From assembly GCF_041346945.1 (NCBI RefSeq), contig NZ_CP166850.1, positions 1,178,001-1,242,000 of the forward strand: a stretch of DNA of 64,000 nucleotides, read 5' to 3'. Within the stretch, counting starts at the first letter, position 1. The number at the start of each line of letters is the position of its first letter. The notes below the pieces were generated by a model, which was not told the DNA's origin, did no database searches, and saw nothing but the letters and a program-made list of their open reading frames with translations. This DNA is from Amycolatopsis sp. cg9. GTDB lineage: Bacteria; Actinomycetota; Actinomycetes; Mycobacteriales; Pseudonocardiaceae. The translations under genes were made by a program, and so were the position numbers. Of this stretch, positions 43,909 through 54,561 are shown one piece after another.

Positions 43909-44721
43909 GTGAGCACCGAACCGATCTGCCTGGCGTGCGGCACGCAGTACGCCACCGCGCGCGACGACTGCCCGATCTGCGAGGACGAGCGCCAGTACGT
44001 CCCGCAGTCCGGGCAGCGGTGGACGAACCTCGAAACCCTGCGCGCGAGCGGTGACTACACGCCGCGGATCGAAGAGCAGGGCCGCGGCATCATCGGCGTC
44101 GGCTCGAACCCCGGCTTCGCGATCGGCGAACGCGCGCTGCTCGTCCAGGCGCGCTCCGGGAACTTCCTCTGGGACTGCGCGGCGTACCTCGACGACGCGC
44201 TCGTGGCGCGGGTCCGCGACCTGGGCGGGATCACCGGCATCGCGATCAGCCACCCGCACTACTACACGACGATGGTCGAGTGGGCGCACGCGTTCGACGT
44301 CCCGATCTACCTGCACGAAGGCGACCAGGAGTGGATCGGCAGGCCCGACCCGGCGGTGAAGCTGTGGTCCGGCACGACCCTCGACGTCGCCGACGACCTG
44401 CGCCTGGTCAACCTGGGCGTGCACTTCACCGGCGGCACGGTCCTGCACTGGCCGGACGGCGAGGACGGGCAGGGCGCGCTGCTGTCCGGCGACATCGTCC
44501 AGGTCATCCCCGACCGGACGCACGTCGGCTTCATGTACAGCTACCCGAACCTGGTCCCGGAGCGCCCGCACGTCGTGCGCCGCGCGGCCGAGCTGCTGGC
44601 GGGGTACCGCTTCGAGGCGATCTACGGTGCCTGGTGGGACGCGATCGTGCGCACCGACGGCTTCGAGGTCGTCCAGCGCTCGGCCCGCCGCTATCTGGCC
44701 CACGTGACCGAAGAACGCTGA
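43909..44721 (+). CDS. MBL-fold-like protein with N-terminal zinc ribbon
   Basis: 270 residues, GTG 43909. Residues 1-25 carry two CxxC pairs (CLACGTQY, CPICEDER), likely a zinc ribbon. The rest has the layout of a metallo-beta-lactamase fold (NPGFAIGERALLVQA, GIAISHPHYYTTMVEWAHA, LVNLGVHFTGGTVLHW, LLSGDIVQVIPDR). The first metal site is HPHYYTT where active enzymes have HxHxDH, so aspartate and the third histidine are missing. It may be a binding or non-catalytic relative. Convergent with the Lrp gene over the paired palindromes. Confidence 0.75.
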   Translation: MSTEPICLACGTQYATARDDCPICEDERQYVPQSGQRWTNLETLRASGDYTPRIEEQGRGIIGVGSNPGFAIGERALLVQARSGNFLWDCAAYLDDALVARVRDLGGITGIAISHPHYYTTMVEWAHAFDVPIYLHEGDQEWIGRPDPAVKLWSGTTLDVADDLRLVNLGVHFTGGTVLHWPDGEDGQGALLSGDIVQVIPDRTHVGFMYSYPNLVPERPHVVRRAAELLAGYRFEAIYGAWWDAIVRTDGFEVVQRSARRYLAHVTEER

Positions 44722-44723
44722 GA

Positions 44724-44782
44724 GCCGCACTTTCACGTGAAAGTGCGGCCCCCAGGTGGGCACTTTCACGTGAAAGTGCGGC
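44724..44782. terminator. Two copies of a CACGTG-centred palindrome between convergent genes
   Basis: A 26-bp perfect palindrome at 44724-44749, centred on CACGTG, and an 18-bp copy of its core, CACTTTCACGTGAAAGTG, at 44761-44778 followed by CGGC. They lie between the MBL-like gene (ends 44721) and the Lrp gene (ends 44788). Either hairpin can stop transcription. The two copies can also pair with each other. No T-run. Confidence 0.65.
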
Positions 44783-44787
44783 TTGGG

Positions 44788-46570
<1,783 letters not shown>

Positions 46571-46582
46571 CACATCTCGGCC

Positions 46583-46624
46583 AAGGCCACCATCGGGAAC
46601 CTGCGGGTCCCCTATGGTGGCCTT
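46583..46624 (+). terminator. Terminator after hppD
   Basis: AAGGCCACCAT (46583-46593) pairs with ATGGTGGCCTT (46614-46624), with inner GGGA/TCCC pairing and a short T stretch after. It begins 12 bp after the hppD stop. Confidence 0.75.
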
Positions 46625-46705
46625 TGGCGCGTTTGGGGGGCACAGTCGGGGAACCGCGAGCGGCCCGGGACCGTCAGTGTGGTGGAGCAGAGAGAAGGGG
46701 CCGGG

Positions 46706-47260
46706 ATGCCGGACAGCATCGACGCCAGCGACGCGATGATCGACAACTGGACCAAGCGGCTCGAGGAGAACGCCGCGCGGTACCAGGCGCTGGCCGATCG
46801 CGTGCAGGGCCAGTCGGTCACCGAGCGGTCGAAGGACGGCACCGTCCAGGTGACCGTCGATTCGCGCGGGCTGCTGAAGAACCTCGTCATCGCCGAAGCC
46901 GCGGCGGGCAAGCGGATGGCCGAGGTGTCGGCGCAGGTGATGCAGCTGGTGCAGCGCGCGCAGGCGCGGATCCCGGAGCTGCTGCAGCAGGCCATGGCGG
47001 AGACCACCGGCACCGGCGACCAGGCCGCGGCGGAGATCGTCCGCGAGGCGCAGAGCACCTTCCCGGAGCCGCCGCCGGAGCCCGAACCCGCGTTCCCGGA
47101 GCCCGACCGCGTCCGCCGGTTCCTGCCGGAGGACAACGAGGAGCAGCCACCGGCGCCGCCGCGCACCCCGCCGCCGCCTCCCGCGCCGCCGCAACCGCCG
47201 CGGCGCCGTCGTCCGGTCGACGACGATGACGACGACTTCGGCGGACCGATCCTTTCCTGA
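46706..47260 (+). CDS. YbaB/EbfC-like protein of the toxin operon
   Basis: 184 residues, ATG 46706 with AAGGGG upstream (GTG 46679 is an alternative). The core (MIDNWTKRLEENAARYQALADRVQGQSVTERSKDGTVQVTVDSRGLLKNLVIAEAA) matches the YbaB DNA-binding-like family. The C-terminus is Pro/Glu-rich with a run PPAPPRTPPPPPAPPQPPRRRR and an acidic DDDDDD. YbaB-like proteins begin many actinobacterial type VII-linked toxin operons. The following gene starts 11 bp later. Confidence 0.75.
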   Translation: MPDSIDASDAMIDNWTKRLEENAARYQALADRVQGQSVTERSKDGTVQVTVDSRGLLKNLVIAEAAAGKRMAEVSAQVMQLVQRAQARIPELLQQAMAETTGTGDQAAAEIVREAQSTFPEPPPEPEPAFPEPDRVRRFLPEDNEEQPPAPPRTPPPPPAPPQPPRRRRPVDDDDDDFGGPILS

Positions 47261-47270
47261 GGGGGAACCG

Positions 47271-47579
47271 ATGACGGATGTGGAACTCAGCACCGACCTG
47301 ACGGCGCACGCCCACCAGCTCGACGCCATCGGTGACGGGCTGCAGCAGGCCGTCGACGCGGCGAACCAGGTCAGCATGCCGACGGACGCGTACGGCATCC
47401 TCTGCCAGCCGTTCCGGATGATGCTGGACCCGGTGGAGCAGTACGGGATCGACGCGCTGAAGGACGCGGTGGAAGCGATGACGGCGGTGTCCGGCAAGGT
47501 CCGCGAAGCCGCGGCGGCGTACCACAAGTACGAAACCGGCGTCGCCGACGACCTGAACAAGTCCGCCGGCGGCGCGTGA
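47271..47579 (+). CDS. EspC/WXG100-like type VII secretion partner
   Basis: 102 residues from ATG 47271 (MTDVELSTDLTAHAHQLDAIGDGL). All-helical, of the length of WXG100/EspC proteins; a central LCQPFRMMLDP turns where WxG would be, and the end KYETGVADDLNKSAGGA matches the family's C-terminal YxxxD/E type signal. It probably helps export or stabilises the toxin. The stop overlaps the toxin start (TGATG). Confidence 0.75.
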   Translation: MTDVELSTDLTAHAHQLDAIGDGLQQAVDAANQVSMPTDAYGILCQPFRMMLDPVEQYGIDALKDAVEAMTAVSGKVREAAAAYHKYETGVADDLNKSAGGA

Positions 47580-50500
47580 TGCCGGAGGGGAATCCGCTCG
47601 TCGCGGAGTCGAAGCAGGACCCGGACGGCCCGGGCGCGTTCACCGCCGGCAACGGCGACTACGGCTGGGCCGGCGGCATCGGCATCGCCGAATCCTCGAT
47701 GGACGCCTTCAACGGCATCAAAGACGGCGACTGGGTCTCCGGCGGCCTCGGCATGCTCTCCCTGGCCGGCGAAATCGCCGGCGCGGCGATCGACCCGTTC
47801 GGCTACCTGATGTCCTCGGTCGCCTCGTTCCTGATGGAACACATCCAGCCGCTCAAGGACATGCTCGACTCCGTCGCCGGCAACCCCCCGGTCATCCAGT
47901 CCTACGCCGACACCTGGAGCAACGTCTCCAAAGCCCTCGGCGAACGCAAAACCGACTTCGACAACGCGGTCAAGAACGGCACCACCGGCTGGACCGGCGC
48001 CGGCGCGGACGCCTACCGCAAGTTCGCCGCCGAGCATTCGGAGGCGCTGTCGGGCGCGGCGACGGTGGCCGGGGCGATCAGCACGGTCACGATGATCATG
48101 GGCCAGGTCGTGTCGTTCGTCCGGGAAACCGTGCGGCAGCTGATCGCCGACCTGGTCGGCAAGCTGATCGCGTGGGTGATGGAGGAGGTCTTCTCCCTCG
48201 GCTTCGGCACCCCGGTCGTGGTCGCGCAGGCGTCGGCGGCGATCGCCAAGTGGGGCAAGAAGATCGGGGAGCTGCTCAAGAAGCTGACCGACACGATCCG
48301 GAAAGTGTCGCCGCTGCTGTCGAAGCTGGTCGACGTCTTCGAGAAGATCGCGAAGGTGTTCGGGAAGGTACTGGGCAAGGTCTCCGGCCTGGACGGGTTG
48401 AAGGTCAAGGAGGGCGGGTTCGTCCGCAAGATCCCCAAGGGGGAGGGTGGCGGGGTCCACGCCCGCGCCCACGGCGGGGACGGCGATTCCCCGGACGGGG
48501 ATGGCTCGTCCGGCCGCGCGGACGGGGATTCGCCGAGTTCGGACCCGATGAACACCGACTCCACGCCCGATCCGGGATCCCGCCGCAGCTCGGGCCGGGA
48601 CGGGGACAGCTCCCCGTCCCACGCCGGGGACGATTCACCGGACGGCAGCCCCTCGACGGCACGCTCGGACGACGGCACGCCCTCGCACACCGGGGACAAC
48701 AGTCCCGCGCCGACTCGATCGCCGTCCCACACGGGCGATTCCAGCCCCTCGGCGACCCGCGGCAGCGAGACCTCCCACGCAGGAGACAGCAGCCCCTCAC
48801 CCACCCGTGGCACCGACGGCACACCGTCGCACACCGGCGACAGCACGCCGTCGCGGGCGAGCGACAACAGCCCCTCACCCACCCGCGGCAGCGACAGCAC
48901 GCCCTCCCACACGGGCGACTCCAGCCCCGCACCCACCCGCAGCGGCGAGCCCTCGCACACCGGGGACAGCAGCCCGTCGCCGACCCGGGGCAGCGACAGC
49001 ACACCGTCGCACACCGGGGACAACACCCCGGCCCGGGCGAGCGACAACAGCCCCGCACCGACGCGCGGCAGCGAACCCTCCCACACCGGCGGGGACTCCA
49101 GCCCGTCACCGACACGAGGCAGCGACAGCACTCCCGCTCCCGCGCACTCCGGCTCTTCCCCCGCCGCACGGACCGACGGGACCGGCTCGCACGCCGGCAC
49201 CGACACCCCCAGCAGCGCCGCGCCTGCCCGCGCCGACGGGACCACCTCCGCCAGCGGCACCGCACCCACCACACCCCGCACCACCGACCCCGGCACCGTC
49301 CCCGCACCCCGCGGCGCCGAGACCCCCGGCGTCCCGCCCCAAGGCGGGGCACCCATGGCCGGGGGGATGCCACCCGGCGGCGCACCCGCCGCCGGCGGTG
49401 GCGGGCTCGGCGGGGGTTCCCCGCGCACCGGTGGTGGGGGCTGGACCGGCACCCCCGGCAGTCCCGGCGCGCACGTCGACGCGCCCGGCCGTCCCCGCCC
49501 CGGCGGCGACCTGCCCGGCCGGCCTCGCACGCCCGAGGCGCCCGCCCCGGCCGCCCGCGGCGGCTACGGGCCCGGCACCCACGCACCCGACATCCCCGGC
49601 ACCCGGCCCCGACCCGACGGCGGCACCCCCGGCACCCGCACGCCCGGCGCCGACACCCCGGCCACCCGGCCCGGCAACGCCGGCCACGGCCCCACCGGCA
49701 ACGGCCACGGCACCCACCGCCCTGATGGCACCGGCCACACCCCGGACAGTCACGGCAACGGCCCGCACGACAACACCCCGAGCAACCACGACCCCGCCGA
49801 CCCGGACGCCAACACCCCCCACCACGACCCCCTCACCCCCGAGGAGGTCAACACCCGCCACGCCGAACACACCCCCTCCGGCAGCTCCTACCACGCCGGC
49901 GACCCCGACATGGGCGACCTCCCCCACCGCGTCCACCCCGACCCCGACGGCCGCTACACCGTCGACGTCCACGTCACCCCCGACGGACACGCCCGCATCG
50001 GCGACCGCCTCTACACCCCCGAACAATTCGCCGACATCCTCCGCCGCAACGCCGACTACGACGGCCGCCCCGTGCGGCTCATCGGGTGCGACGCCTCCTC
50101 CAACGACTTCGCCCACCGGCTCTCCCGCGAACTCGACACCGAAGTCCTCGCCCCCACCAAACCCGCCTGGACCGACTCCCACGGCCGCGTCTTCTCCTCC
50201 GACTACGAAATCGGCCCCGACGGCCGCATGCGACCCCGCATCCCACCCGACGGCGAATGGAACACCCACCACCCCGACGGCTCCGCCCACCGCGCCGGCG
50301 ACAACGGGTTCGCGCCGGACAGCCACCACGGGGACGCGCACGACGTCGACGCCGACAGCGCGCTCGCCCGGGGCAAGGACCACCCGGACATGCACGACCT
50401 CGGGGAGGGGTGGCAGGAGCCGGAGTTCAAGCGGCACGAGGACGTCACCCTCGGGCGGAACGAACGGTTCTACGACCCGGCGAACCCGCGGCACCTCGAG

Positions 50501-51580
50501 CCGAACACGCGGTACGAGGTCACCGATCCGGACGGGCGGTTCACGCGCGTCTACACGAACGGCGAGACGCCGCCGCGGATCACGCACATCGATGCCGACG
50601 TGCCGAACACCCGGGTCGGGAACAACAGCGTCGAGGTCGGCAACCCGGACGCCTCGCACCTGCACGGCGACGTCGACTACCGGGTCAACACCGGCGAGGG
50701 GCAGTTCGAGTTCCACACCGACGCGGACGGCCGTCCCGAGCTGGACATCGACCACTTCGACCCGCCGATGACGCCGCCGCCCGTCGAGCGCCGGATCACC
50801 GGTTACGACCCGAGTCACAACGGCGACGGCCCGTTCGGCGCCACGCCGCCGGAGGACCTCAAGCCGAACAGCCGGTACGAGGTCTACTCGAAGGCGCCCG
50901 ACGGCACCGACCAGTGGCACGGCACCTTCTACACCAGTGGCGACAACCCGCCGGAGTTCACGCACATCAAGACGTGGCACGACAACGAGCGCGGCATGAT
51001 CAACCCGGAGACGGGTGACCAGCACACGATGCACGACCAGCACGCCGGCCGGCCCGACGGCATGCCGGTGCGCGGCGCCAAGTACGAGATCGGCGCCGAA
51101 AACATGCACTACCACGTCGACGAGCACGGCAACGCCGCCGTTTCCTGGGAGCCGGACTACTCCAGCCCGGCGACGAAGCGGGTCGGCCTCGGCCCGCAGG
51201 AACGCACCGGCCACGTCGGGCTGGAAGACCACCCGGGCACCACCGTCAACCGCGGCGGGCACACCGCCGACCACCGGTCGGGTGGGCTGCAGGGCCGGAT
51301 GGGCATGGTTCCCCAGCTCTACGAGCAGAACCACAGCGTCGGCAACCCGGACAACTGGCGGCAGATGGAGATCGACCGCCAGACGTTCGAGCGGGGCGGT
51401 GGCGACCACGGCACGACACGTGTCTACGCCGACGCGCCGTCGACGCCGAACACCGAGACACCCGAGCGGCTGCACGTGATGTCCGAAAGAATCCACCCCG
51501 ACGGCACCCGCACGTACAACTACAGGAGCTTCCCGAATGTCCCGAACCCAGCCCCCGTGGTACCCCCCACCCGGACCTGA
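47579..51580 (+). CDS. WXG-type polymorphic toxin with C-terminal His-Me nuclease
   Basis: 1333 residues from ATG 47579. Residues 1-150 form a helical secretion domain with GWTGAGADAYRKFAAEH (WTG at 138-140). A hydrophobic/helical part and residues ~340-525 follow, the latter a tandem repeat stalk (SPSPTRGSDSTPSHTGDS). Residues ~525-755 are Pro/Gly-rich. Residues ~760-905 (VRLIGCDASSNDFAHRLSRELDTEVLAPTKPAW) resemble an autoprocessing or peptidase-like domain. The end carries two repeats with a YEV-type core and a nuclease: TVNRGGHTADHRSGGLQGRMGMVPQLYEQN with H1228, then NPDNWRQMEIDRQTFE. That matches the EssD/YeeF (Endonuclea_NS_2) nuclease type. It should be exported and kill competitors by DNA or RNA cleavage. 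Confidence 0.82.
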   Translation: MPEGNPLVAESKQDPDGPGAFTAGNGDYGWAGGIGIAESSMDAFNGIKDGDWVSGGLGMLSLAGEIAGAAIDPFGYLMSSVASFLMEHIQPLKDMLDSVAGNPPVIQSYADTWSNVSKALGERKTDFDNAVKNGTTGWTGAGADAYRKFAAEHSEALSGAATVAGAISTVTMIMGQVVSFVRETVRQLIADLVGKLIAWVMEEVFSLGFGTPVVVAQASAAIAKWGKKIGELLKKLTDTIRKVSPLLSKLVDVFEKIAKVFGKVLGKVSGLDGLKVKEGGFVRKIPKGEGGGVHARAHGGDGDSPDGDGSSGRADGDSPSSDPMNTDSTPDPGSRRSSGRDGDSSPSHAGDDSPDGSPSTARSDDGTPSHTGDNSPAPTRSPSHTGDSSPSATRGSETSHAGDSSPSPTRGTDGTPSHTGDSTPSRASDNSPSPTRGSDSTPSHTGDSSPAPTRSGEPSHTGDSSPSPTRGSDSTPSHTGDNTPARASDNSPAPTRGSEPSHTGGDSSPSPTRGSDSTPAPAHSGSSPAARTDGTGSHAGTDTPSSAAPARADGTTSASGTAPTTPRTTDPGTVPAPRGAETPGVPPQGGAPMAGGMPPGGAPAAGGGGLGGGSPRTGGGGWTGTPGSPGAHVDAPGRPRPGGDLPGRPRTPEAPAPAARGGYGPGTHAPDIPGTRPRPDGGTPGTRTPGADTPATRPGNAGHGPTGNGHGTHRPDGTGHTPDSHGNGPHDNTPSNHDPADPDANTPHHDPLTPEEVNTRHAEHTPSGSSYHAGDPDMGDLPHRVHPDPDGRYTVDVHVTPDGHARIGDRLYTPEQFADILRRNADYDGRPVRLIGCDASSNDFAHRLSRELDTEVLAPTKPAWTDSHGRVFSSDYEIGPDGRMRPRIPPDGEWNTHHPDGSAHRAGDNGFAPDSHHGDAHDVDADSALARGKDHPDMHDLGEGWQEPEFKRHEDVTLGRNERFYDPANPRHLEPNTRYEVTDPDGRFTRVYTNGETPPRITHIDADVPNTRVGNNSVEVGNPDASHLHGDVDYRVNTGEGQFEFHTDADGRPELDIDHFDPPMTPPPVERRITGYDPSHNGDGPFGATPPEDLKPNSRYEVYSKAPDGTDQWHGTFYTSGDNPPEFTHIKTWHDNERGMINPETGDQHTMHDQHAGRPDGMPVRGAKYEIGAENMHYHVDEHGNAAVSWEPDYSSPATKRVGLGPQERTGHVGLEDHPGTTVNRGGHTADHRSGGLQGRMGMVPQLYEQNHSVGNPDNWRQMEIDRQTFERGGGDHGTTRVYADAPSTPNTETPERLHVMSERIHPDGTRTYNYRSFPNVPNPAPVVPPTRT

Positions 51581-52430
51581 TCTCCGGGAGGCGGACGAGG
51601 ACCAGGTGGTCCGCTGGATCGGCGGCTGGCTGATGGACGCCGCTCCCGAAGGGTGGCGGCGGATCGACATGACCGTCCGGCTGACAGCGGCGGTCGAGGA
51701 GATCGCGCTGGCCGTCGTCATGCCCGACGGCGCGGCCGCGCGCATGGAGCCGCCGCCCGACGTCAGTCCGCTGCTGTTCGAGCTGCGGAACAAGAAGTAC
51801 GTGCGGGACCGCGGCACCTGGCTGTCGCTGCGGCTGGTCATCGAGCCGGACGGCGAGTACCGCGTCTCCTACAACTTCGACCTCGACCCGCTGTGGGACC
51901 CGCCGCTCGAGGCCGACGTCTGGCAGCAGGACTTCGAGGCCTACTTCCGCGACGAGGAGTGGACGCCCGCCTGGTACCGGGAGGGCATCAAGGGCGAGGC
52001 CGGCGGGGAGCGGCCGCCCGACGACCCCAACGCGCTGCTGAAGAACGTCGCCGACTACCTGAAGTTCACCCTCCCGGCGGGCTGGGACTACGTCCAGCTG
52101 CAGTACCGGGCGGTCGGCGACCACGAGGAGTCCGGCGCGGTCGTCCACTCGATCACCGGCACGGTCTACCCGTGGACCCCGCCGGAGCAGGTGCTCGACC
52201 TGCTCCGCCGCCACCGCGCCGCCTCGCTGTCCGACGGCCGGGGCACCTGGGTGAGCCTGAAGTACGAAATGCGCTTCCCCGACTCGGTCAAAGCGCAGTT
52301 CAACGCGACCGAAGACCCGGGTTTCCGTGAGCGGCCGCCCGCCGCGGCGTTCGCCGAAGAGCTGCGGCGCTACCCGCGCTCCGAACGGCGCACGCCCGAC
52401 TGGCTGCGCCAAGGCGCCGAAGGAGCCTGA
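51537..52430 (+). CDS. Double YezG-type immunity-like protein
   Basis: 297 residues, ATG 51537 with AGGAG 9 nt upstream; the gene overlaps the toxin end by 44 bp. Two copies of one domain are visible, about 1-150 and 157-297: WLSLRLVIEPDGEYRVSYNFDLDPLW with YFRDEEWTPAWYREGI, and WVSLKYEMRFPDSVKAQFNATEDPGF with RRYPRSERRTPDWLRQGA. This layout fits the YezG/DUF600 family, immunity proteins of YeeF-type nuclease toxins. It should neutralise the adjacent nuclease. Confidence 0.75.
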   Translation: MSRTQPPWYPPPGPDLREADEDQVVRWIGGWLMDAAPEGWRRIDMTVRLTAAVEEIALAVVMPDGAAARMEPPPDVSPLLFELRNKKYVRDRGTWLSLRLVIEPDGEYRVSYNFDLDPLWDPPLEADVWQQDFEAYFRDEEWTPAWYREGIKGEAGGERPPDDPNALLKNVADYLKFTLPAGWDYVQLQYRAVGDHEESGAVVHSITGTVYPWTPPEQVLDLLRRHRAASLSDGRGTWVSLKYEMRFPDSVKAQFNATEDPGFRERPPAAAFAEELRRYPRSERRTPDWLRQGAEGA

Positions 52431-52432
52431 CC

Positions 52433-53278
52433 ATGACCCAGTCACCGGGGCCGTTGCGGCCGGAGCAGCAGCAGGAGCTCGTCCGCCAGATCGGCGCGGT
52501 GCTGGCCGCGCAGGGGCCGCCGGGGTGGGGGCAGCTGCGGGTCGAGTACCGCGCCGCGGGCCGGCACGTCGAAGCCGACCTGCTGGTGACCGGCCCGGAC
52601 GGGCGGCCCCGTGCGGTGCCGCCCCCGCCGGAGGTCGTGCGCCTGCTCGGCGTGCTGCGCTCGGGCATGTACCAGCCCGGCCTCGGCACGTGGCTGGGCG
52701 CGATCCTGGTCTTCGAACCGGGGCAGCCGCCGGACGTCGACTTCGTGCGGCCCGACCTGGAGCCGCCGTTCCGGCAGCAGCCGCCGCCGATCGGGTTCCA
52801 GGACGAGCTGCGGTTCTTCCCGCGCGCCGAGGAGAACATCCCGGCCTGGCTGCGGGAGAAGGCCGGGCTGACCCCGCCGCCGGGTGACGGTGAAGTGCGC
52901 ACCCCGCGCATCTACGACGGTGTCGACGCCGCCGGGCGCCCGCTCATCCGCCGTCAGCCGCTCCTGCCCGCCGAGATCGAGCGGGTGCTCGGCTACCTCG
53001 ACGCGGCACCGGTCATCCTGGCCTCGCGCAGCAACGGCCCGGACGCGTTCGCGCCCGACCGCGCGGACGCGGTGCCGATGAACTTCCGCACCGACGGCGT
53101 CTGGGCGTGGCCCGGGGCGGTCGCGTACTACCTGCGCGAACACGGCGTGCCACCGGACCCGGAGCTGGTCGCCCACATCCGGGCCCGGCGCTTCACCGCG
53201 CCGACGGAGGTGCCGGAAGCCGCGAAGGACCTCGCGCTCACCGCGATCACCGGCGAGCAGCCTCAGACGACCGTGTAG
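52433..53278 (+). CDS. YezG-like protein with extra C-terminal domain
   Basis: 281 residues, ATG 52433, 2 bp after the double-domain gene. Residues 1-150 repeat the YezG-like plan (WGQLRVEYRAAGRHVEADLLV, WLGAILVFEPGQPPDVDFVRPDLEPPF, LRFFPRAEENIPAWLREKAG). Residues 160-281 (PAEIERVLGYLDAAPVILASRSNGPDAFAPDRADAVPMNFRTDGVWAWPGAVAYYLREHGVPPDPELVAHI) are a different fold common near actinobacterial toxin loci. Its end overlaps ilvA by 16 bp tail to tail. Confidence 0.7.
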   Translation: MTQSPGPLRPEQQQELVRQIGAVLAAQGPPGWGQLRVEYRAAGRHVEADLLVTGPDGRPRAVPPPPEVVRLLGVLRSGMYQPGLGTWLGAILVFEPGQPPDVDFVRPDLEPPFRQQPPPIGFQDELRFFPRAEENIPAWLREKAGLTPPPGDGEVRTPRIYDGVDAAGRPLIRRQPLLPAEIERVLGYLDAAPVILASRSNGPDAFAPDRADAVPMNFRTDGVWAWPGAVAYYLREHGVPPDPELVAHIRARRFTAPTEVPEAAKDLALTAITGEQPQTTV

Positions 53279-54465
53279 CCCGCGTCCGTCAGCGCGCGCT
53301 CGACGTCCTTGCAGTGCTCGGGACCGCGGGTCTCCAGCGCCAGCTCGACGTCGGCCTCGCCGAGGTCGAGCGTGCCGGAGATGCGCGAGTGCTCGACGTC
53401 GAGCACGTTCGCGCCGAGCTCGCTGACGCAGGCCAGCACGCCGACCAGGGAACCGGGGCGGTCCGGGACGCGCAGCCGGAGCCGCAGGTAGCGGCCGCCC
53501 GCGGTCATGCCGTGCTGGATGATCTGCAGGAGCAGCACCGGGTCGACGTTGCCGCCGGAGAGGATGGCGACGACCGGCGGCTCGAAGGCGCCGGGGTGCT
53601 GCAGCAGCGCCGCGACGGGCGCCGCGCCGGCCGGCTCGACCACCAGCTTCCGCCGTTCCAGGCAGAGCAGGACCGCGCGGGACAGGAACTGCTCGGACAC
53701 CGTCACGACGTCGTCGACCAGCGACTCGACGTGCGCGAAGCTGACCAGGCCCGGCTCGCCGACGGCGATCCCGTCGGCCATGGTCGAGGTCTGGCTCAGC
53801 CGCACCGGCGCGCCCGCGGCCAGCGAAGGCGGGTACGCCGCGGCTTCCTCGGCCTGGACGCCGACCACGCGGACGTCCGGGCGCAGCGCCTTGACCGCCG
53901 AGGCGACCCCACCGACCAGCCCGCCGCCGCCGGTGGCGACCAGGACGGTCTTCACGCCCGGCACCTGCTCGAGGATCTCGAGGCCGACCGTGCCCTGGCC
54001 GGCGATGACGTCCGGGTGGTCGAAGGGGTGGATGAACACCGCGCCGGTCCGCTCGCCGAACTCGACCGCGGCCCGGAGCGTCTCCTCCAGGAGCGCGCCG
54101 TGGAGGTGGACGTCGGCGCCGTAGCCGCGGGTCGCGGCCAGCTTCGGCAGCGGGGCCCGCAGCGGCATGAAGACGGTGGACTTGGCGCCGAGCAGCGACG
54201 ACGCCAGCGCGACGCCCTGCGCGTGGTTGCCGGCACTGGCCGCGACGACCCCCCGCTCGCGCTCGGCCGGGGTGAGGCCGGCGATGCGGGTGTAGGCGCC
54301 GCGGATCTTGAACGAGCCGGTGCGCTGCAGGTTTTCGCACTTCAGGTGGACCGGACCGCCGTGGAGCTTCCGCAGGTCGCGTGCGTGCTCCATCGGCGTC
54401 ACCCGGGTCACTCCTTTTAGGAGCTCCCGGGCGGCTTGGATGCGCTCGAGGGTGACGAGTTCCAT
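53263..54465 (-). CDS. ilvA: Threonine ammonia-lyase
   Basis: 400 residues from ATG 54465. The PLP lysine is GSFKIRGAYTRI (K53). The PLP-binding glycine loop is LVATGGGGLVGG, and SAGNHAQGVALAS is the substrate side. Residues 320-400 form one ACT domain (RLRLRVPDRPGSLVGVLACVSELGANVLDVEHSR). The length and single ACT domain fit the catabolic/biosynthetic short form (about 400 residues), not the long E. coli IlvA. It deaminates threonine to 2-oxobutanoate. The upstream extension of the frame to 55320 is a shadow of the VOC gene. Confidence 0.9.
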   Translation of the reverse strand: MELVTLERIQAARELLKGVTRVTPMEHARDLRKLHGGPVHLKCENLQRTGSFKIRGAYTRIAGLTPAERERGVVAASAGNHAQGVALASSLLGAKSTVFMPLRAPLPKLAATRGYGADVHLHGALLEETLRAAVEFGERTGAVFIHPFDHPDVIAGQGTVGLEILEQVPGVKTVLVATGGGGLVGGVASAVKALRPDVRVVGVQAEEAAAYPPSLAAGAPVRLSQTSTMADGIAVGEPGLVSFAHVESLVDDVVTVSEQFLSRAVLLCLERRKLVVEPAGAAPVAALLQHPGAFEPPVVAILSGGNVDPVLLLQIIQHGMTAGGRYLRLRLRVPDRPGSLVGVLACVSELGANVLDVEHSRISGTLDLGEADVELALETRGPEHCKDVERALTDAGYTVV

Positions 54466-54561
54466 GGGCCGGACTATGCCACTCAGGAGATCCACAGGTT
54501 GACCGGACCGCGGGCCGGGTACCCTGGGACCCGTCAACACGCGGTAAACAGGGAGCAACTC

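Noticed and set aside
48600..49150. CRISPR-like repeats
   Set aside because: Units are in frame with the toxin gene, variable, and have no constant direct repeat with unrelated spacers.
49106..51841. 911-residue minus-strand open frame opposite the toxin
   Set aside because: Val/Gly-rich mirror of the repeat and nuclease region; no domain.
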